A DNA stretch of 14,505 nucleotides from Bacillota bacterium (GCA_023433945.1 JAEYTP010000151.1:1-14505); one strand, 5' to 3'. Counted from the stretch's first letter, positions 8,101-14,304 are shown. Made by a program: numbers and translations. The notes: a model not told the origin generated them from the sequence alone.

Positions 8101-8833
8101 TAAGCAATTTTCAGAAGTGGTAATGGTGGATCAGCTCCCAATAGGTAAAACTTCTAAATCAATCGTTGCAACTTATATTGGAATTATGGATTTTATAAGA
8201 AGAGAATTTGCAGCTACCCATTTATCTAAGGAACGTGGGTGGAATGAAGCATATTTTAGCTTTAATAGTCAATTTGGACAATGTGATACCTGCACGGGAG
8301 AAGGCAGAAATAAGGTGAAGTATCTGGAGGAGACCTATGTGCCATGCCCTGACTGTAAAGGCAGACGGTATAAAAATACTATTTTAGAGGTTTACTATAG
8401 GGAAAAAAATATTGATGAAATTCTAAGCATGTCGGTGGATGAAGCACTACAATTTTGGGATAAAGAACAAAAAGAAGTAATAAGACTATTATCCTTGCAA
8501 AAGGTAGGGCTTGGATACTTGAAGCTTGGACAGGGAACATCAACTTTGTCAGGTGGGGAAGCAGCACGCTTAAAACTTGCAAGTGAATTAATAACAAAAA
8601 ATAGTAGCAATATTCTGTACTTGCTAGATGAACCTACAAATGGGCTGCATTTTTCTGATATTGATAATTTATTAAAGCTGATAAACGAATTGATTTCTAA
8701 TGGAAATACTGTAATAGCAATTGAACACAATAAGCAGTTTATGAGTTATTGTGAATGGAAAATAGAATTGGGCCCTGGTGCTGGAAAACATGGCGGATAT
8801 GTGATTAGTCAAGGATTTAGCGGGAAGTGTTAG
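5111..8833 (+). CDS. Fusion of two TrmO-like domains with a UvrA-like ABC ATPase
   Basis: Residues 1-95 are a degenerate TrmO/TsaA-like domain (RPIGKI 5-10, FSHIHVFF 35-42, DIKPYFPSED 85-94) lacking the central catalytic motif. Residues 95-120 hold a 13-residue repeat. Residues 150-285 are a second TrmO-like domain that keeps GIFATRSPVRPNPIA (212-226) but has GIREYDF where DIKPY would stand. A charged linker leads to the UvrA-like part (356-1240): Walker A K389, zinc cysteines 467/470, 582/585 and 606/609, signature LSAGE (823-827), D849/E850, then Walker A K982, a second zinc module, LSGGE (1146-1150), D1173/E1174. The segment that binds UvrB in true UvrA is shortened and lacks its usual motifs, so it resembles the UvrA2/DrrC drug-resistance type. 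TrmO methylates t6A37 in tRNA; UvrA binds damaged DNA. The combined role is unknown. The start follows AGGGGA; the upstream 19-bp-spacer promoter suggests drug induction. Confidence 0.9.
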   Translation: MYKLRPIGKIMLQDGKTIIQINKEFRKALLNVDKFSHIHVFFIINKNGEPILVKEIFDIAEMNFYKGYIISSISIVIDDDAELIDIKPYFPSEDRVKQVETHIQGESGVRQVDTYFSGESRVENNLTIINGFHNEITIQKGEDWGDESHEYEINSIGQIRNMNGNIFIQLDDTVSINSPYIKIFWWFHKFDSDMYRGITQGDPPYENAPRSGIFATRSPVRPNPIAMTVAHVLNIDNDKKRIYINGIESFDKTPCIGIREYDFRNDYIKDCVVPDWLKHWPEFLDDTVQNAQSDEIKIIDSDLCNLLMKSDKCNNIEHDIKKLQKEKSELQYEKPDNTDVDNSELETKRLRNLSEIHVFGARENNLKGINIRVPYREITAVVGVSGSGKSSLVSDTIYAECRRRMEYLGSCHNILAKPKVDEITGCIPAVVITQDAIRGNSLSTVGTYSDAYDYLRSIYASVAIRHCPKCGHEIIPLTKERIIALLKAHKDVKILNLSHKLVEKAEISDSGSLLVATERDSLKVEYEQYSLESILNKDCIETLTENNNLEALVETAINLGKGAFYVKLDNNDMILLQTKQKCYNCDTLMFELTPTTFSYMDADSRCTNCSGTGKAVIIDEKKVIDHPELSLLEGASSFYGKLKSFIKNPNANWMKGQVFGLAKAMNVNLELPWVDLPNSFKDALLHGSEQEVTFAYNNKKNSRKGEIRRQVEGIYQIIERIYEDNSSSSQLDKYMSKVNCNACSGERLGREGRIATINNIRYPEAAKMTFYKLREFCISLKSYLNETDYKKIENTLYSLKEVANAAIKLGIGYLQLNQETNSLSAGEGQRLKLLGAFKNHMSGILYIFDEPSKGLHPKDYIKIQGLLKDLVEEGNTIIIVEHNEDMIRIANNIIEIGPGAGEKGGLLMGEGTLAAMLCHRGTQIFRYMNREQHLISSHTNKTSHQYKYISMQQLSYNNLKNIGIKFPMQALTCICGISGSGKSSLVRGEIFHRAKTNKQFSEVVMVDQLPIGKTSKSIVATYIGIMDFIRREFAATHLSKERGWNEAYFSFNSQFGQCDTCTGEGRNKVKYLEETYVPCPDCKGRRYKNTILEVYYREKNIDEILSMSVDEALQFWDKEQKEVIRLLSLQKVGLGYLKLGQGTSTLSGGEAARLKLASELITKNSSNILYLLDEPTNGLHFSDIDNLLKLINELISNGNTVIAIEHNKQFMSYCEWKIELGPGAGKHGGYVISQGFSGKC
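5394..5471 (+). repeat. 39-bp in-frame tandem repeat in the TrmO linker
   Basis: Two diverged units of 39 bp (5394-5432 and 5433-5471) encode VKQVETHIQGES and VRQVDTYFSGES, and a third begins with GGGTAG. They separate the two TrmO-like domains. Divergence between units shows this is older than the 30-bp repeat in the acetyltransferase gene. Confidence 0.8.
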
Positions 8834-8872
8834 AAAGATGTTGAATATGTGAAAAATATCGTGTAAGCTACA

Positions 8873-8913
8873 GATGAATGGTATTTATTGTTAACAAATA
8901 AATGCCATTCATC
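8873..8913. repeat. 17-bp hairpin after the UvrA-like gene
   Basis: GATGAATGGTATTTATT (8873-8889) pairs with 8897-8913 across a 7-nt loop, with a single G-U pair. It lies 40 bp after the stop codon. No T run follows (the next bases are GTTGACAG), so it may act as a transcript 3' end through processing, or as a weak or factor-dependent terminator. Confidence 0.7.
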
Positions 8914-8977
8914 GTTGACAGACGTTTGACAAAACGGTAAGAAATTATAAGTAAATAATTAGTGTAAAGGAATTACT

Positions 8978-9043
8978 ATGAGAGCATTAATACTAGACAT
9001 GTATGGGGTAATTATAAAGGATCCAGAGGGTGGATATGCTTAG
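8978..9043 (+). pseudogene. Truncated HAD-family phosphatase, N-terminal remnant
   Basis: Translation gives 21 residues beginning MRALILDMYGVIIKDPEGG. LDMYGV is HAD motif I with its nucleophilic aspartate, placed as in intact HAD hydrolases. The frame then stops at TAG, and no further HAD sequence is found in the next 200 bases. AAAGGA at 8966-8971 is a fitting ribosome binding site. The gene has lost nearly all of its body, probably by deletion. Confidence 0.65.
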
Positions 9044-9080
9044 AGAATTATGTATAGTTTTGACAATAAATTTTAGAAGG

Positions 9081-9105
9081 TTTACCCTGTACCCATAAGG
9101 GTAAA
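9081..9105. repeat. Small inverted repeat TTTACCC/GGGTAAA
   Basis: A perfect 7-bp inverted repeat (9081-9087 and 9099-9105) with an 11-nt spacer lies in the gap before the NYN gene. A shorter alternative pairs TACCC with GGGTA around ATAA. There is no T tract. It may be an operator-like dyad; nothing else supports that. Confidence 0.35.
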
Positions 9106-9262
9106 TATATAGTAAGCTGATTTACATCTAAGCAATAAGGCACAACAGCAGGTTTTACATGTTCCCATAACATTTCTGAAAGGATTTCTTGTAGAGGCAT
9201 TGTGTAAAATTAATAATGATAATAAAATAATCTTAAATATAATTTTAGGTTAGGAGGTACAA

Positions 9263-10039
9263 ATGAAAGATATTGATGAACTAAAAAAAATAGCTGTTTT
9301 AATTGATGCAGATAATACACAATTATCTAAGCTTAAGAGCGTTTTGTCCGAGATTTCTACTCACGGGCATATTATAGTAAAACGAGCTTACGGGGATTGG
9401 TCAGTTCCTGCGTTAAAGAATTGGAAAATAGAGTTGAATGAATTGGCAATACAGCCTATACAGCAGTTTGCTTATACCAGTGGTAAAAATTCTACTGATG
9501 CAGCAATGATTATAGATGCAATGGACCTATTATATACCGATAAATATGATGCATTTGCGCTCGTTTCAAGCGATAGCGATTTTACTATGCTCGCTTCAAG
9601 ACTGAGATCTTCCGAAATATATGTATTTGGCGTGGGGGAAAAGAAAACTCCGACGTCATTTAGAAATGCTTGTGATGACTTCATATTTACTGAGAATCTG
9701 GGAACTCCAATTATCAATAATGAAAATGTAAGAAATAAAGTTGATTCAGGTGTAACATCAGCTCAAGCTATAAAAATTGATGAAAATTTTAAAGAGGTAT
9801 TGGAGTTACTTGATTTAGCATGTGAAAAATATCCTGATGAGGATGGATGGACTAACGTAAGCTCTGCTGGAACCTTCATAAAGCGTTCAAAACCAGATTT
9901 CGATTCAAGAACGTTTGGATATCTAAAATTACCGGATTTTATTGCTAGTCTCGAGGATAGATATGAAATGAAAAAATATAAAGGCAAAGGAACAGTTAAT
10001 ATTATTGCCTATCGTAAGAGAAAAAAAGGCAAAGCATGA
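9263..10039 (+). CDS. NYN-domain putative RNase with C-terminal LOTUS (OST-HTH) domain
   Basis: A 258-residue protein. Residues 8-145 match the LabA/DUF88 NYN (PIN-like) nuclease fold: VLIDADN with D15 and D17, TDAAMIIDAMDL with D79, and SSDSDF with D104 and D106, which supplies the acidic metal-binding set. Residues about 173-255 fit a LOTUS/OST-HTH RNA-binding domain (DGWTNVSSAGTFIK, FDSRTFGYLKLPDFI). NYN-LOTUS proteins are predicted to bind and cut RNA; the target here is unknown. AGGAGGT stands at 9252-9258 just before the start. The next gene begins 34 bp later, so it heads a likely three-gene operon with the adenylyltransferase and the Nudix hydrolase. Confidence 0.9.
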   Translation: MKDIDELKKIAVLIDADNTQLSKLKSVLSEISTHGHIIVKRAYGDWSVPALKNWKIELNELAIQPIQQFAYTSGKNSTDAAMIIDAMDLLYTDKYDAFALVSSDSDFTMLASRLRSSEIYVFGVGEKKTPTSFRNACDDFIFTENLGTPIINNENVRNKVDSGVTSAQAIKIDENFKEVLELLDLACEKYPDEDGWTNVSSAGTFIKRSKPDFDSRTFGYLKLPDFIASLEDRYEMKKYKGKGTVNIIAYRKRKKGKA

Positions 10040-10073
10040 TGCATATTTAACTAATTTATTAGAGGTAATACTC

Positions 10074-10931
10074 ATGAGAACTGAACAGGAAATGTTCGAT
10101 ATAATTTTAAACATTGCAAAAGAGGACCAACGCATCAGAGCTGCTTATATGAATGGTTCTAGAGCAAATCCAAATATTAAAAAGGATAAATATCAGGATT
10201 ATGATATTGTCTATGTAGTAACAGAGACATCTTCTTTTTTACAGAATTCAAACTGGATTACTCGTTTTGGGGAACTCGCAATGGTTCAGGAACCCGATTC
10301 AAATGATCTCGGATGGGGACATACTTCTGATTTTAGTAGTTCATATGCATGGCTTATGTTATTTAAAGATGGTAATCGCATTGATTTATCAATAAAGACA
10401 AAGGATACTATGCTACAAGATTATCTTAATGATACTTTAACCGTTCCTTTAATAGATAAGGATAGCATTCTGCCACAAATACCGACTTCAAACGATAGAG
10501 GGTATTGGATTAATAAACCTACTAATGCTCAATATTCTGGATGCTGCAATGAATTCTGGTGGTGTCTGAACAACGTAGCTAAGGGGATTGTGCGTGATCA
10601 AATCTCCTATACAATGAGGATGTATTATGAGGTAGTTCATGTTCAATTAGATATAATGCTTGAATGGTATGTTGGCATTGAGACGAACTTTTCTGTTTCA
10701 GTTGGAATGTGGGGGAAGTATGTCAAAGAATATTTGCCTTTTCAATTGTATGAGCAATACAAAAGAACCTATTCAACATATGAGGATCTGTGGACCGCAA
10801 TTATTGAAGCATGCGAGTTGTTTCGGACAGTTGCAGTTAATGTTGGACAAAGCTTAGGATTTGACTATAATAGAAGTGATGATGATAACATGATGGATTA
10901 TTTGACAAAAGTAAAAAATAACGAGCTTTAG
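10074..10931 (+). CDS. ant(6): Aminoglycoside 6-adenylyltransferase, ANT(6) family
   Basis: This enzyme family transfers AMP from ATP to streptomycin, giving streptomycin resistance. The protein is 285 residues, close to the family length. The nucleotidyltransferase motif NGSRANPN (27-34) is followed by DYDI (42-45), with D42 and D44 as metal ligands, and by RIDLS with D104 as the third acid. The ending SLGFDYNRSDDDNMMDYL is also typical. The start was chosen at MRTEQEMF, which matches the family and has AGAGGTA at 10061-10067. The longer frame from 10005 would overlap the NYN gene with unrelated residues. Whether it acts on streptomycin or another aminoglycoside is not shown. Confidence 0.92.
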   Translation: MRTEQEMFDIILNIAKEDQRIRAAYMNGSRANPNIKKDKYQDYDIVYVVTETSSFLQNSNWITRFGELAMVQEPDSNDLGWGHTSDFSSSYAWLMLFKDGNRIDLSIKTKDTMLQDYLNDTLTVPLIDKDSILPQIPTSNDRGYWINKPTNAQYSGCCNEFWWCLNNVAKGIVRDQISYTMRMYYEVVHVQLDIMLEWYVGIETNFSVSVGMWGKYVKEYLPFQLYEQYKRTYSTYEDLWTAIIEACELFRTVAVNVGQSLGFDYNRSDDDNMMDYLTKVKNNEL

Positions 10932-10954
10932 TTTATTTCTGCTGGGGGTAAAAA

Positions 10955-11449
10955 ATGGAATTATGGGATGCATATAATAAGGATGGGCGCCTAGCGGGTG
11001 TTGATTTGGTACGTGGACAACCTATACCAAATGGTTTATATCACATAGTTAGTGAAGTACTTGTAAAACACATAGATGGATCTTTTTTGTTAATGCAGCG
11101 AGACTGGAGAAAGATTGGATATCCAGGGTTTTTTGAGACAGGAGCAGGTGGTGCAGTACTAAAAGGTGAAACTCCTTATGATGGTGCACTTCGTGAATTG
11201 AGAGAAGAAACCGGTATTTCAGCAAATGAATTGACTCATATTTTTACATATAATGATATGAACCATATATTCTTTTATGGCTACTTGTGTATTACAGACT
11301 GCGATAAATCAAGTATAACACTCCAAAAGGGAGAAACTATCTCTTACCGTTGGCTTAGTAGAGATGAATTTTTACAGTTTATCGAAACAGATAGTTGTAT
11401 TCCTTTCCAAAGAGAAAGATGGTCACTCTTCATAAAAAATATAATTTAG
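10955..11449 (+). CDS. Nudix hydrolase
   Basis: A 164-residue pyrophosphohydrolase. The Nudix box is complete: the segment from GGAVLKGETPYDGA through LRELREETGI fits Gx5Ex7REUxEExGU. The N-terminal half has LLMQRDWRKIGYPGFFETG, as in Nudix enzymes of the IPP-isomerase-like or NUDT-like groups. The substrate (a nucleoside diphosphate derivative, cap-like or oxidised nucleotide) cannot be predicted. It follows the adenylyltransferase by 23 bp with a GGGGGT site, and a terminator closes the unit. Adenylyltransferase-Nudix neighbours may reflect only co-transfer. Confidence 0.92.
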   Translation: MELWDAYNKDGRLAGVDLVRGQPIPNGLYHIVSEVLVKHIDGSFLLMQRDWRKIGYPGFFETGAGGAVLKGETPYDGALRELREETGISANELTHIFTYNDMNHIFFYGYLCITDCDKSSITLQKGETISYRWLSRDEFLQFIETDSCIPFQRERWSLFIKNII

Positions 11450-11456
11450 TAATTAA

Positions 11457-11486
11457 AAAGTCTCCTATGTAGTAATAGGGGACTTT
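11457..11486 (+). terminator. Terminator of the NYN-ANT(6)-Nudix operon
   Basis: A 12-bp stem (11457-11468 with 11475-11486, one G-U pair) with a GTAGTA loop lies directly after the Nudix stop codon. The downstream tract ACTTATTTAT is only moderately T-rich, while five A residues (11455-11459) at its left edge would give a T run on the other strand. Confidence 0.75.
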
Positions 11487-11549
11487 ACTTATTTATAGTA
11501 AGTATTTTTTAATTAGTGCCAAAGCTATTATTTAACATGTTGATTTGGT

Positions 11550-11578
11550 TTGGAACATAAATACATTTATGGTATAAT
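11550..11578 (+). promoter_or_regulatory. Extended -10 promoter
   Basis: TTGGAA (11550-11555) and TATAAT (11573-11578) are 17 bp apart, with TGG before the -10 giving an extended element TGGTATAAT. It drives the 138-residue gene at 11632 and probably the small membrane-protein gene after it. Confidence 0.8.
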
Positions 11579-11631
11579 AGTGCTACTTGAGATAAAGCCT
11601 TTCGAATTATTCAGATAAAGGAGGACAGAAA

Positions 11632-12048
11632 ATGTTTCAGGTAGTGAGAAGAGATAATACTTATAAAGACTTATTTTCATCAGTAGTATCAATCTACAAA
11701 ATAGTTCATAACAAAGGGTTATTAAGAGGTTACTTCTCTGAGGACAATTTTAAAACAGTGTTTTCTAGTTCTAAAAGAATTCTAGAAGCAGCTGTAGATA
11801 CATATTGTGGAGGTTATATGGACTCAATATTTTATTTTAATATTGAGTTAGAGTACAATAGGGCTATAAATCAGGATATAAGTATATCTGATAAAGAATT
11901 ATGCGAAATTACACTTGCAAAAGAAATGGTGCGACACATCAGAGAGCGAAACTATGAAGCCATTAATGATGTAATTGGATATTTTTGTGATGGTACAACA
12001 AGGTCTGAACTATATCTTGATAGGGAATGGGCTAATAGGCCCGTCTAA
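11632..12048 (+). CDS. Hypothetical protein, 138 residues
   Basis: I do not recognise the family. The protein starts MFQVVRRDNTYKDLF and appears soluble and mostly helical, with two tyrosine-rich helices (SSVVSIYKIVHNKG and a YFNIELEYNR region) and a charged LAKEMVRHIRERNYEAI stretch. No signal peptide, membrane segment or catalytic motif is seen. The start is supported by a perfect AAGGAGG at 11619-11625 and a strong promoter upstream. A 52-residue membrane-protein gene follows after 62 bp, possibly co-transcribed. Coding is convincing from promoter, ribosome site and composition; function is open. Confidence 0.75.
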   Translation: MFQVVRRDNTYKDLFSSVVSIYKIVHNKGLLRGYFSEDNFKTVFSSSKRILEAAVDTYCGGYMDSIFYFNIELEYNRAINQDISISDKELCEITLAKEMVRHIRERNYEAINDVIGYFCDGTTRSELYLDREWANRPV

Positions 12049-12110
12049 TTATATAATTTTTATTTCTATAATTGTTTCAGATTTTAGAGTATTAAAGATG
12101 AGGAGATTTT

Positions 12111-12269
12111 ATGATGAATTTGCTTACGATTCTACCATTTTTACTTTACTTGGCATTATTTCTTGGATTTATAGTTATTTTTATTTGTAGCTTTGTGTTT
12201 CTGGTAAGGCTTGCAACTAGAGGTATAAAGGCACTTGATATATATATTAGAAATAACTCAAGATTATAA
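12111..12269 (+). CDS. Small single-span membrane protein, 52 residues
   Basis: The reading frame begins MMNLLTILPF and has about 28 hydrophobic residues in a row. It then turns basic (VRLATRGIKALDIYI) and ends in RNNSRL. That is a single membrane span with the charged C-terminal part probably in the cytoplasm. GAGGAG at 12100-12105 is well placed for either of the two first ATG codons. It follows the 138-residue gene by 62 bp and shares its promoter. No family is recognised with certainty. It is too short for many gene finders. Confidence 0.6.
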   Translation: MMNLLTILPFLLYLALFLGFIVIFICSFVFLVRLATRGIKALDIYIRNNSRL

Positions 12270-12330
12270 TACGTGATAGTAGCATTATAAGGTTTTATAG
12301 GATTTCATCTATTACAATTTGATTTATTGA

Positions 12331-12465
12331 GCTATTGAGTTACTTTATTGCATTTGGATTGTACTTTTTAAAATTAGAGCTTTTGAAAAGAGTTTATCTC
12401 GAAGCTATAAAATTAGAAAAATAAAGCAAAGGGAGTATTTTACATCATTAAAGCAAGTTGAATAA
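12331..12465 (+). pseudogene. Possible remnant of a small membrane protein
   Basis: This open frame of 44 codons has no ATG, GTG or TTG start. It translates to a hydrophobic stretch (LLYCIWIVLF), then a very basic tail (KSLSRSYKIRKIKQ), and ends at TAA. The hydrophobic-then-basic layout suggests a 5'-truncated gene, but a chance frame in AT-rich DNA is possible. The rest of 12270-12498 shows nothing clear. Confidence 0.25.
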
Positions 12466-12498
12466 TAATTCTTAGAAAAGGAAGCATAGAGGTAACAA

Positions 12499-12948
12499 AT
12501 GGAATTTAGGAGAGCTAACAGAGCTGATATGGATATTTTTTTAGATAATAGATTAGAGTTTGTTAAGTCTATTCGTGATATACCAGATATAGAAGCATTT
12601 AGACAGAGGACAAGACAATATTTAGAAGAGCATATTGATAAAGAGGACTTAATAATTTTTATAGCTACCGAAGAAAACAGAATTGTTTCTTCTTGTTTGG
12701 CATGTATACATCAAACGGTACCACTGGCAAGTTGCCTATCTGGAAAAAGTGCAGAACTATTGAATGTATATACCATCGAGGAATATAGAAATAAAGGTTA
12801 TGCTGAAAAATTAATACATATGTTATTTGAAGAAACTAGGAATCGTGGAGTAGAGAAAATACTACTAGATTACACCGACATGGGGTATCCATTGTATAAA
12901 AAGCTTGGTTTTAAAGAATTGGAGAGGCATATGGAGCTCAGCCTATAG
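12499..12948 (+). CDS. GNAT-family N-acetyltransferase
   Basis: A 149-residue protein with the GNAT fold throughout. It opens with MEFRRANRADMDIFLDNR, the usual beta1-alpha1 start. Motif A is LLNVYTIEEYRNKGYAEKLI, where RNKGYA forms the acetyl-CoA pyrophosphate loop. The end YPLYKKLGFKELERHMEL is the motif B region. The substrate is unknown. AGAGGTAA precedes the start. It stands alone, with gene-free or decayed DNA on both sides. Confidence 0.9.
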   Translation: MEFRRANRADMDIFLDNRLEFVKSIRDIPDIEAFRQRTRQYLEEHIDKEDLIIFIATEENRIVSSCLACIHQTVPLASCLSGKSAELLNVYTIEEYRNKGYAEKLIHMLFEETRNRGVEKILLDYTDMGYPLYKKLGFKELERHMELSL

Positions 12949-12984
12949 GCTATTTTACTAAAATTACTATACTTTACAGTCTTA

Positions 12985-13013
12985 TTGGTAAATGCATACT
13001 TTTATTGTATAAT
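12985..13013 (+). promoter_or_regulatory. Sigma-A-type promoter
   Basis: TTGGTA (12985-12990) and TATAAT (13008-13013) are 17 bp apart. Transcription from about 13020 would pass the startless fragment at 13037 and the small peptide at 13249, then reach the acetyltransferase at 13337 after a leader of about 300 nt. Confidence 0.7.
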
Positions 13014-13036
13014 AATGCTATTACTTTGGGCATTAG

Positions 13037-13219
13037 GATATTATCATTATAGCAAATGTAAATTCAAACAAAGAAACTGAAGTTTATGAAGTAGGGGTTT
13101 ATCTTAACAAAAGCAATGGTTTCGTTATTGATAAAAAATTAAATACATATTTAAATTCTAAGCTCGCTGATATTAAGACGATATCTGATGTTTTAAAATT
13201 AACTAAAAATTATTATTAA
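13037..13219 (+). pseudogene. 5'-truncated coding remnant behind a live promoter
   Basis: Sixty codons are open between TAG (13034-13036) and TAA (13217-13219) with no ordinary start codon. The translation is protein-like, with charged and hydrophobic residues alternating (ETEVYEVGVYLNKSNGFVID, then LADIKTISDVLKLTKNYY). The family is not recognised. The likely explanation is a gene that lost its 5' part, bringing the promoter next to its tail. An ATT start would be unusual. Confidence 0.45.
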
Positions 13220-13248
13220 CGAATTGAACAATAGAGAGCTCTATTTGT

Positions 13249-13326
13249 ATGAAAAAGGAAATTGAGATAATCTTTTTTCTATTAATAGGATTTATTATAG
13301 TTATATTGTTTAATTCGACACATTGA
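13249..13326 (+). CDS. Possible 25-residue membrane peptide
   Basis: The ORF encodes MKKEIEIIFFLLIGFIIVI and a short polar end. The lysines before a hydrophobic span are typical of a tiny membrane peptide. Its TGA stop (13324-13326) abuts the AAAGGAGAT site of the next gene, so ribosomes ending here could re-start there. Its own ribosome site is weak (AGAGAG at a long distance), which keeps confidence low. Confidence 0.35.
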   Translation: MKKEIEIIFFLLIGFIIVILFNSTH

Positions 13327-13336
13327 AAGGAGATTT

Positions 13337-13813
13337 ATGGATAATCAAATTAGTATTAGGAAGTTGGTAGATGAAGATGTACCAATGTTTAAAAAATGGC
13401 TATATGTACCTCATGTCGCAAAGTGGTATCATGAGCCTTTAGACTGGATATATGAAGTTGAAAACAGAGAAAAGGAATTCCATTGGATAAGCCATTTTAT
13501 AGTTGAGTGTAATGGTAATCCTATAGGTTTTTGTCAGTACTATGAATATAAAAATAGTGGTGAGACTTGGCATGGGAACATTGAATTAGAAGGTACTTAT
13601 AGTATAGATTACTTAATAGGCGAGCAGGATTATTTAAAAAAAGGATATGGAAAAGAAATTATAAATTGGCTAGTAGATGAAATAAGTCATATTCCAAATG
13701 CAAAACGTATTATAGTTCAGCCTGAAAATGAAAATCTAGCTTCATGCAATACTTTGCTTACAAATCAGTTTTCTTATGATACAACAAACGAGATTTTTAT
13801 TAAGACCATATAA
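13337..13813 (+). CDS. GNAT acetyltransferase, AAC(6')-like
   Basis: A 158-residue acetyltransferase. The start MDNQISIRKLVDEDVPMFKKWL and the following segment containing VPHVAKWYHEP match the aminoglycoside 6'-N-acetyltransferase/Acetyltransf_8 layout. YSIDYLIGEQDYLKKGYGKE gives the acetyl-CoA loop KGYGKE, and IIVQPENENLASCN gives the conserved P-N segment. AAC(6') enzymes acetylate kanamycin-type drugs, but many family members have other substrates. The C-terminal NEIFIKTI is shorter than in typical AAC(6'). The start has AAAGGAGAT at a good distance. A lipoprotein gene begins 19 bp after the stop. Confidence 0.85.
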   Translation: MDNQISIRKLVDEDVPMFKKWLYVPHVAKWYHEPLDWIYEVENREKEFHWISHFIVECNGNPIGFCQYYEYKNSGETWHGNIELEGTYSIDYLIGEQDYLKKGYGKEIINWLVDEISHIPNAKRIIVQPENENLASCNTLLTNQFSYDTTNEIFIKTI

Positions 13814-13832
13814 AGCTAAGGAGTTTGTATTT

Positions 13833-14264
13833 ATGAGAAAAATAATTAGTTTGTGTTTGCTTGTGACAACATTGGTACTGCTGTGTTCATGTAGCGTCAG
13901 TACAAAAGAAGATCAGGATTATAAATTTGAACCCAATTTATCAATAGTGGAAGGTACATTGATTACTCGTATGTATTATGGGCAGCCAGGATATGGAGAG
14001 GACCCCGAGAATGATGCAAAGGAGTATCCATATTTACTGCAATTGGATAAACCTATTAATGTTAAGGCACAAGAAGGGGACATAATGAACTCGGATAAAT
14101 TTGATGTTAAAGAGATACAAGTGGTACCTTTAGGTGAAGAAGACTTAAAATCTGTTAATAAGTATCTGGATAAACGTATAAAAATTGAAGGTACTCTATT
14201 CAGTGCTTTGACAGGCCATCATCATACTGAGGTCTTAATTGAAGTCAAAAGAATACTAGAATAG
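13833..14264 (+). CDS. Lipoprotein with a DUF4431-like C-terminal domain
   Basis: A 143-residue secreted lipoprotein. Residues 1-20 are a lipoprotein signal: MRK, a hydrophobic run, then a lipobox ending LLCSC, with the second cysteine the probable lipid-bearing residue. The C-terminal part has DLKSVNKYLDKRIKIEGTLF and ALTGHHHTEVLIEV. That TGHHHT pattern is typical of DUF4431 as I remember it. The histidine cluster could bind metal (inference). The start was chosen at 13833 because the signal peptide begins there, with AAGGAG at 13818-13823. The longer frame from 13776 overlaps the previous gene. It probably shares the upstream transcript. Confidence 0.8.
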   Translation: MRKIISLCLLVTTLVLLCSCSVSTKEDQDYKFEPNLSIVEGTLITRMYYGQPGYGEDPENDAKEYPYLLQLDKPINVKAQEGDIMNSDKFDVKEIQVVPLGEEDLKSVNKYLDKRIKIEGTLFSALTGHHHTEVLIEVKRILE

Positions 14265-14304
14265 TACGTTAAAAAGTTTAAGTATTGTTAAGGCAGGGGA
14301 AGCA

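Noticed and set aside
8915..8957. Two TTGACA boxes (8915-8920 and 8926-8931) as a promoter
   Set aside because: No -10 box lies at an acceptable distance: TATAAG is 14 bp and TAAATA 20 bp from the second box.
9048..9200. Minus-strand ORF of 50 codons (starts MPLQEILSEMLWEHVK) in the gap before the NYN gene
   Set aside because: The residues look fairly protein-like, but there is no ribosome site, no family match I recognise, and it is the only gene-like frame on that strand. It may be a remnant; I could not support it.
10005..10073. N-terminal extension of the ANT(6) gene
   Set aside because: It overlaps the end of the NYN gene, lacks family similarity, and the start at 10074 has a good ribosome site and matches known ANT(6) starts.
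11975..12190. 71-codon + strand frame across the end of the 138-residue gene
   Set aside because: It overlaps two better-supported frames (11632-12048 and 12111-12269) and has no good ribosome site.
13776..13832. N-terminal extension of the lipoprotein gene
   Set aside because: The signal peptide begins at 13833 and the extension overlaps the AAC(6')-like gene.
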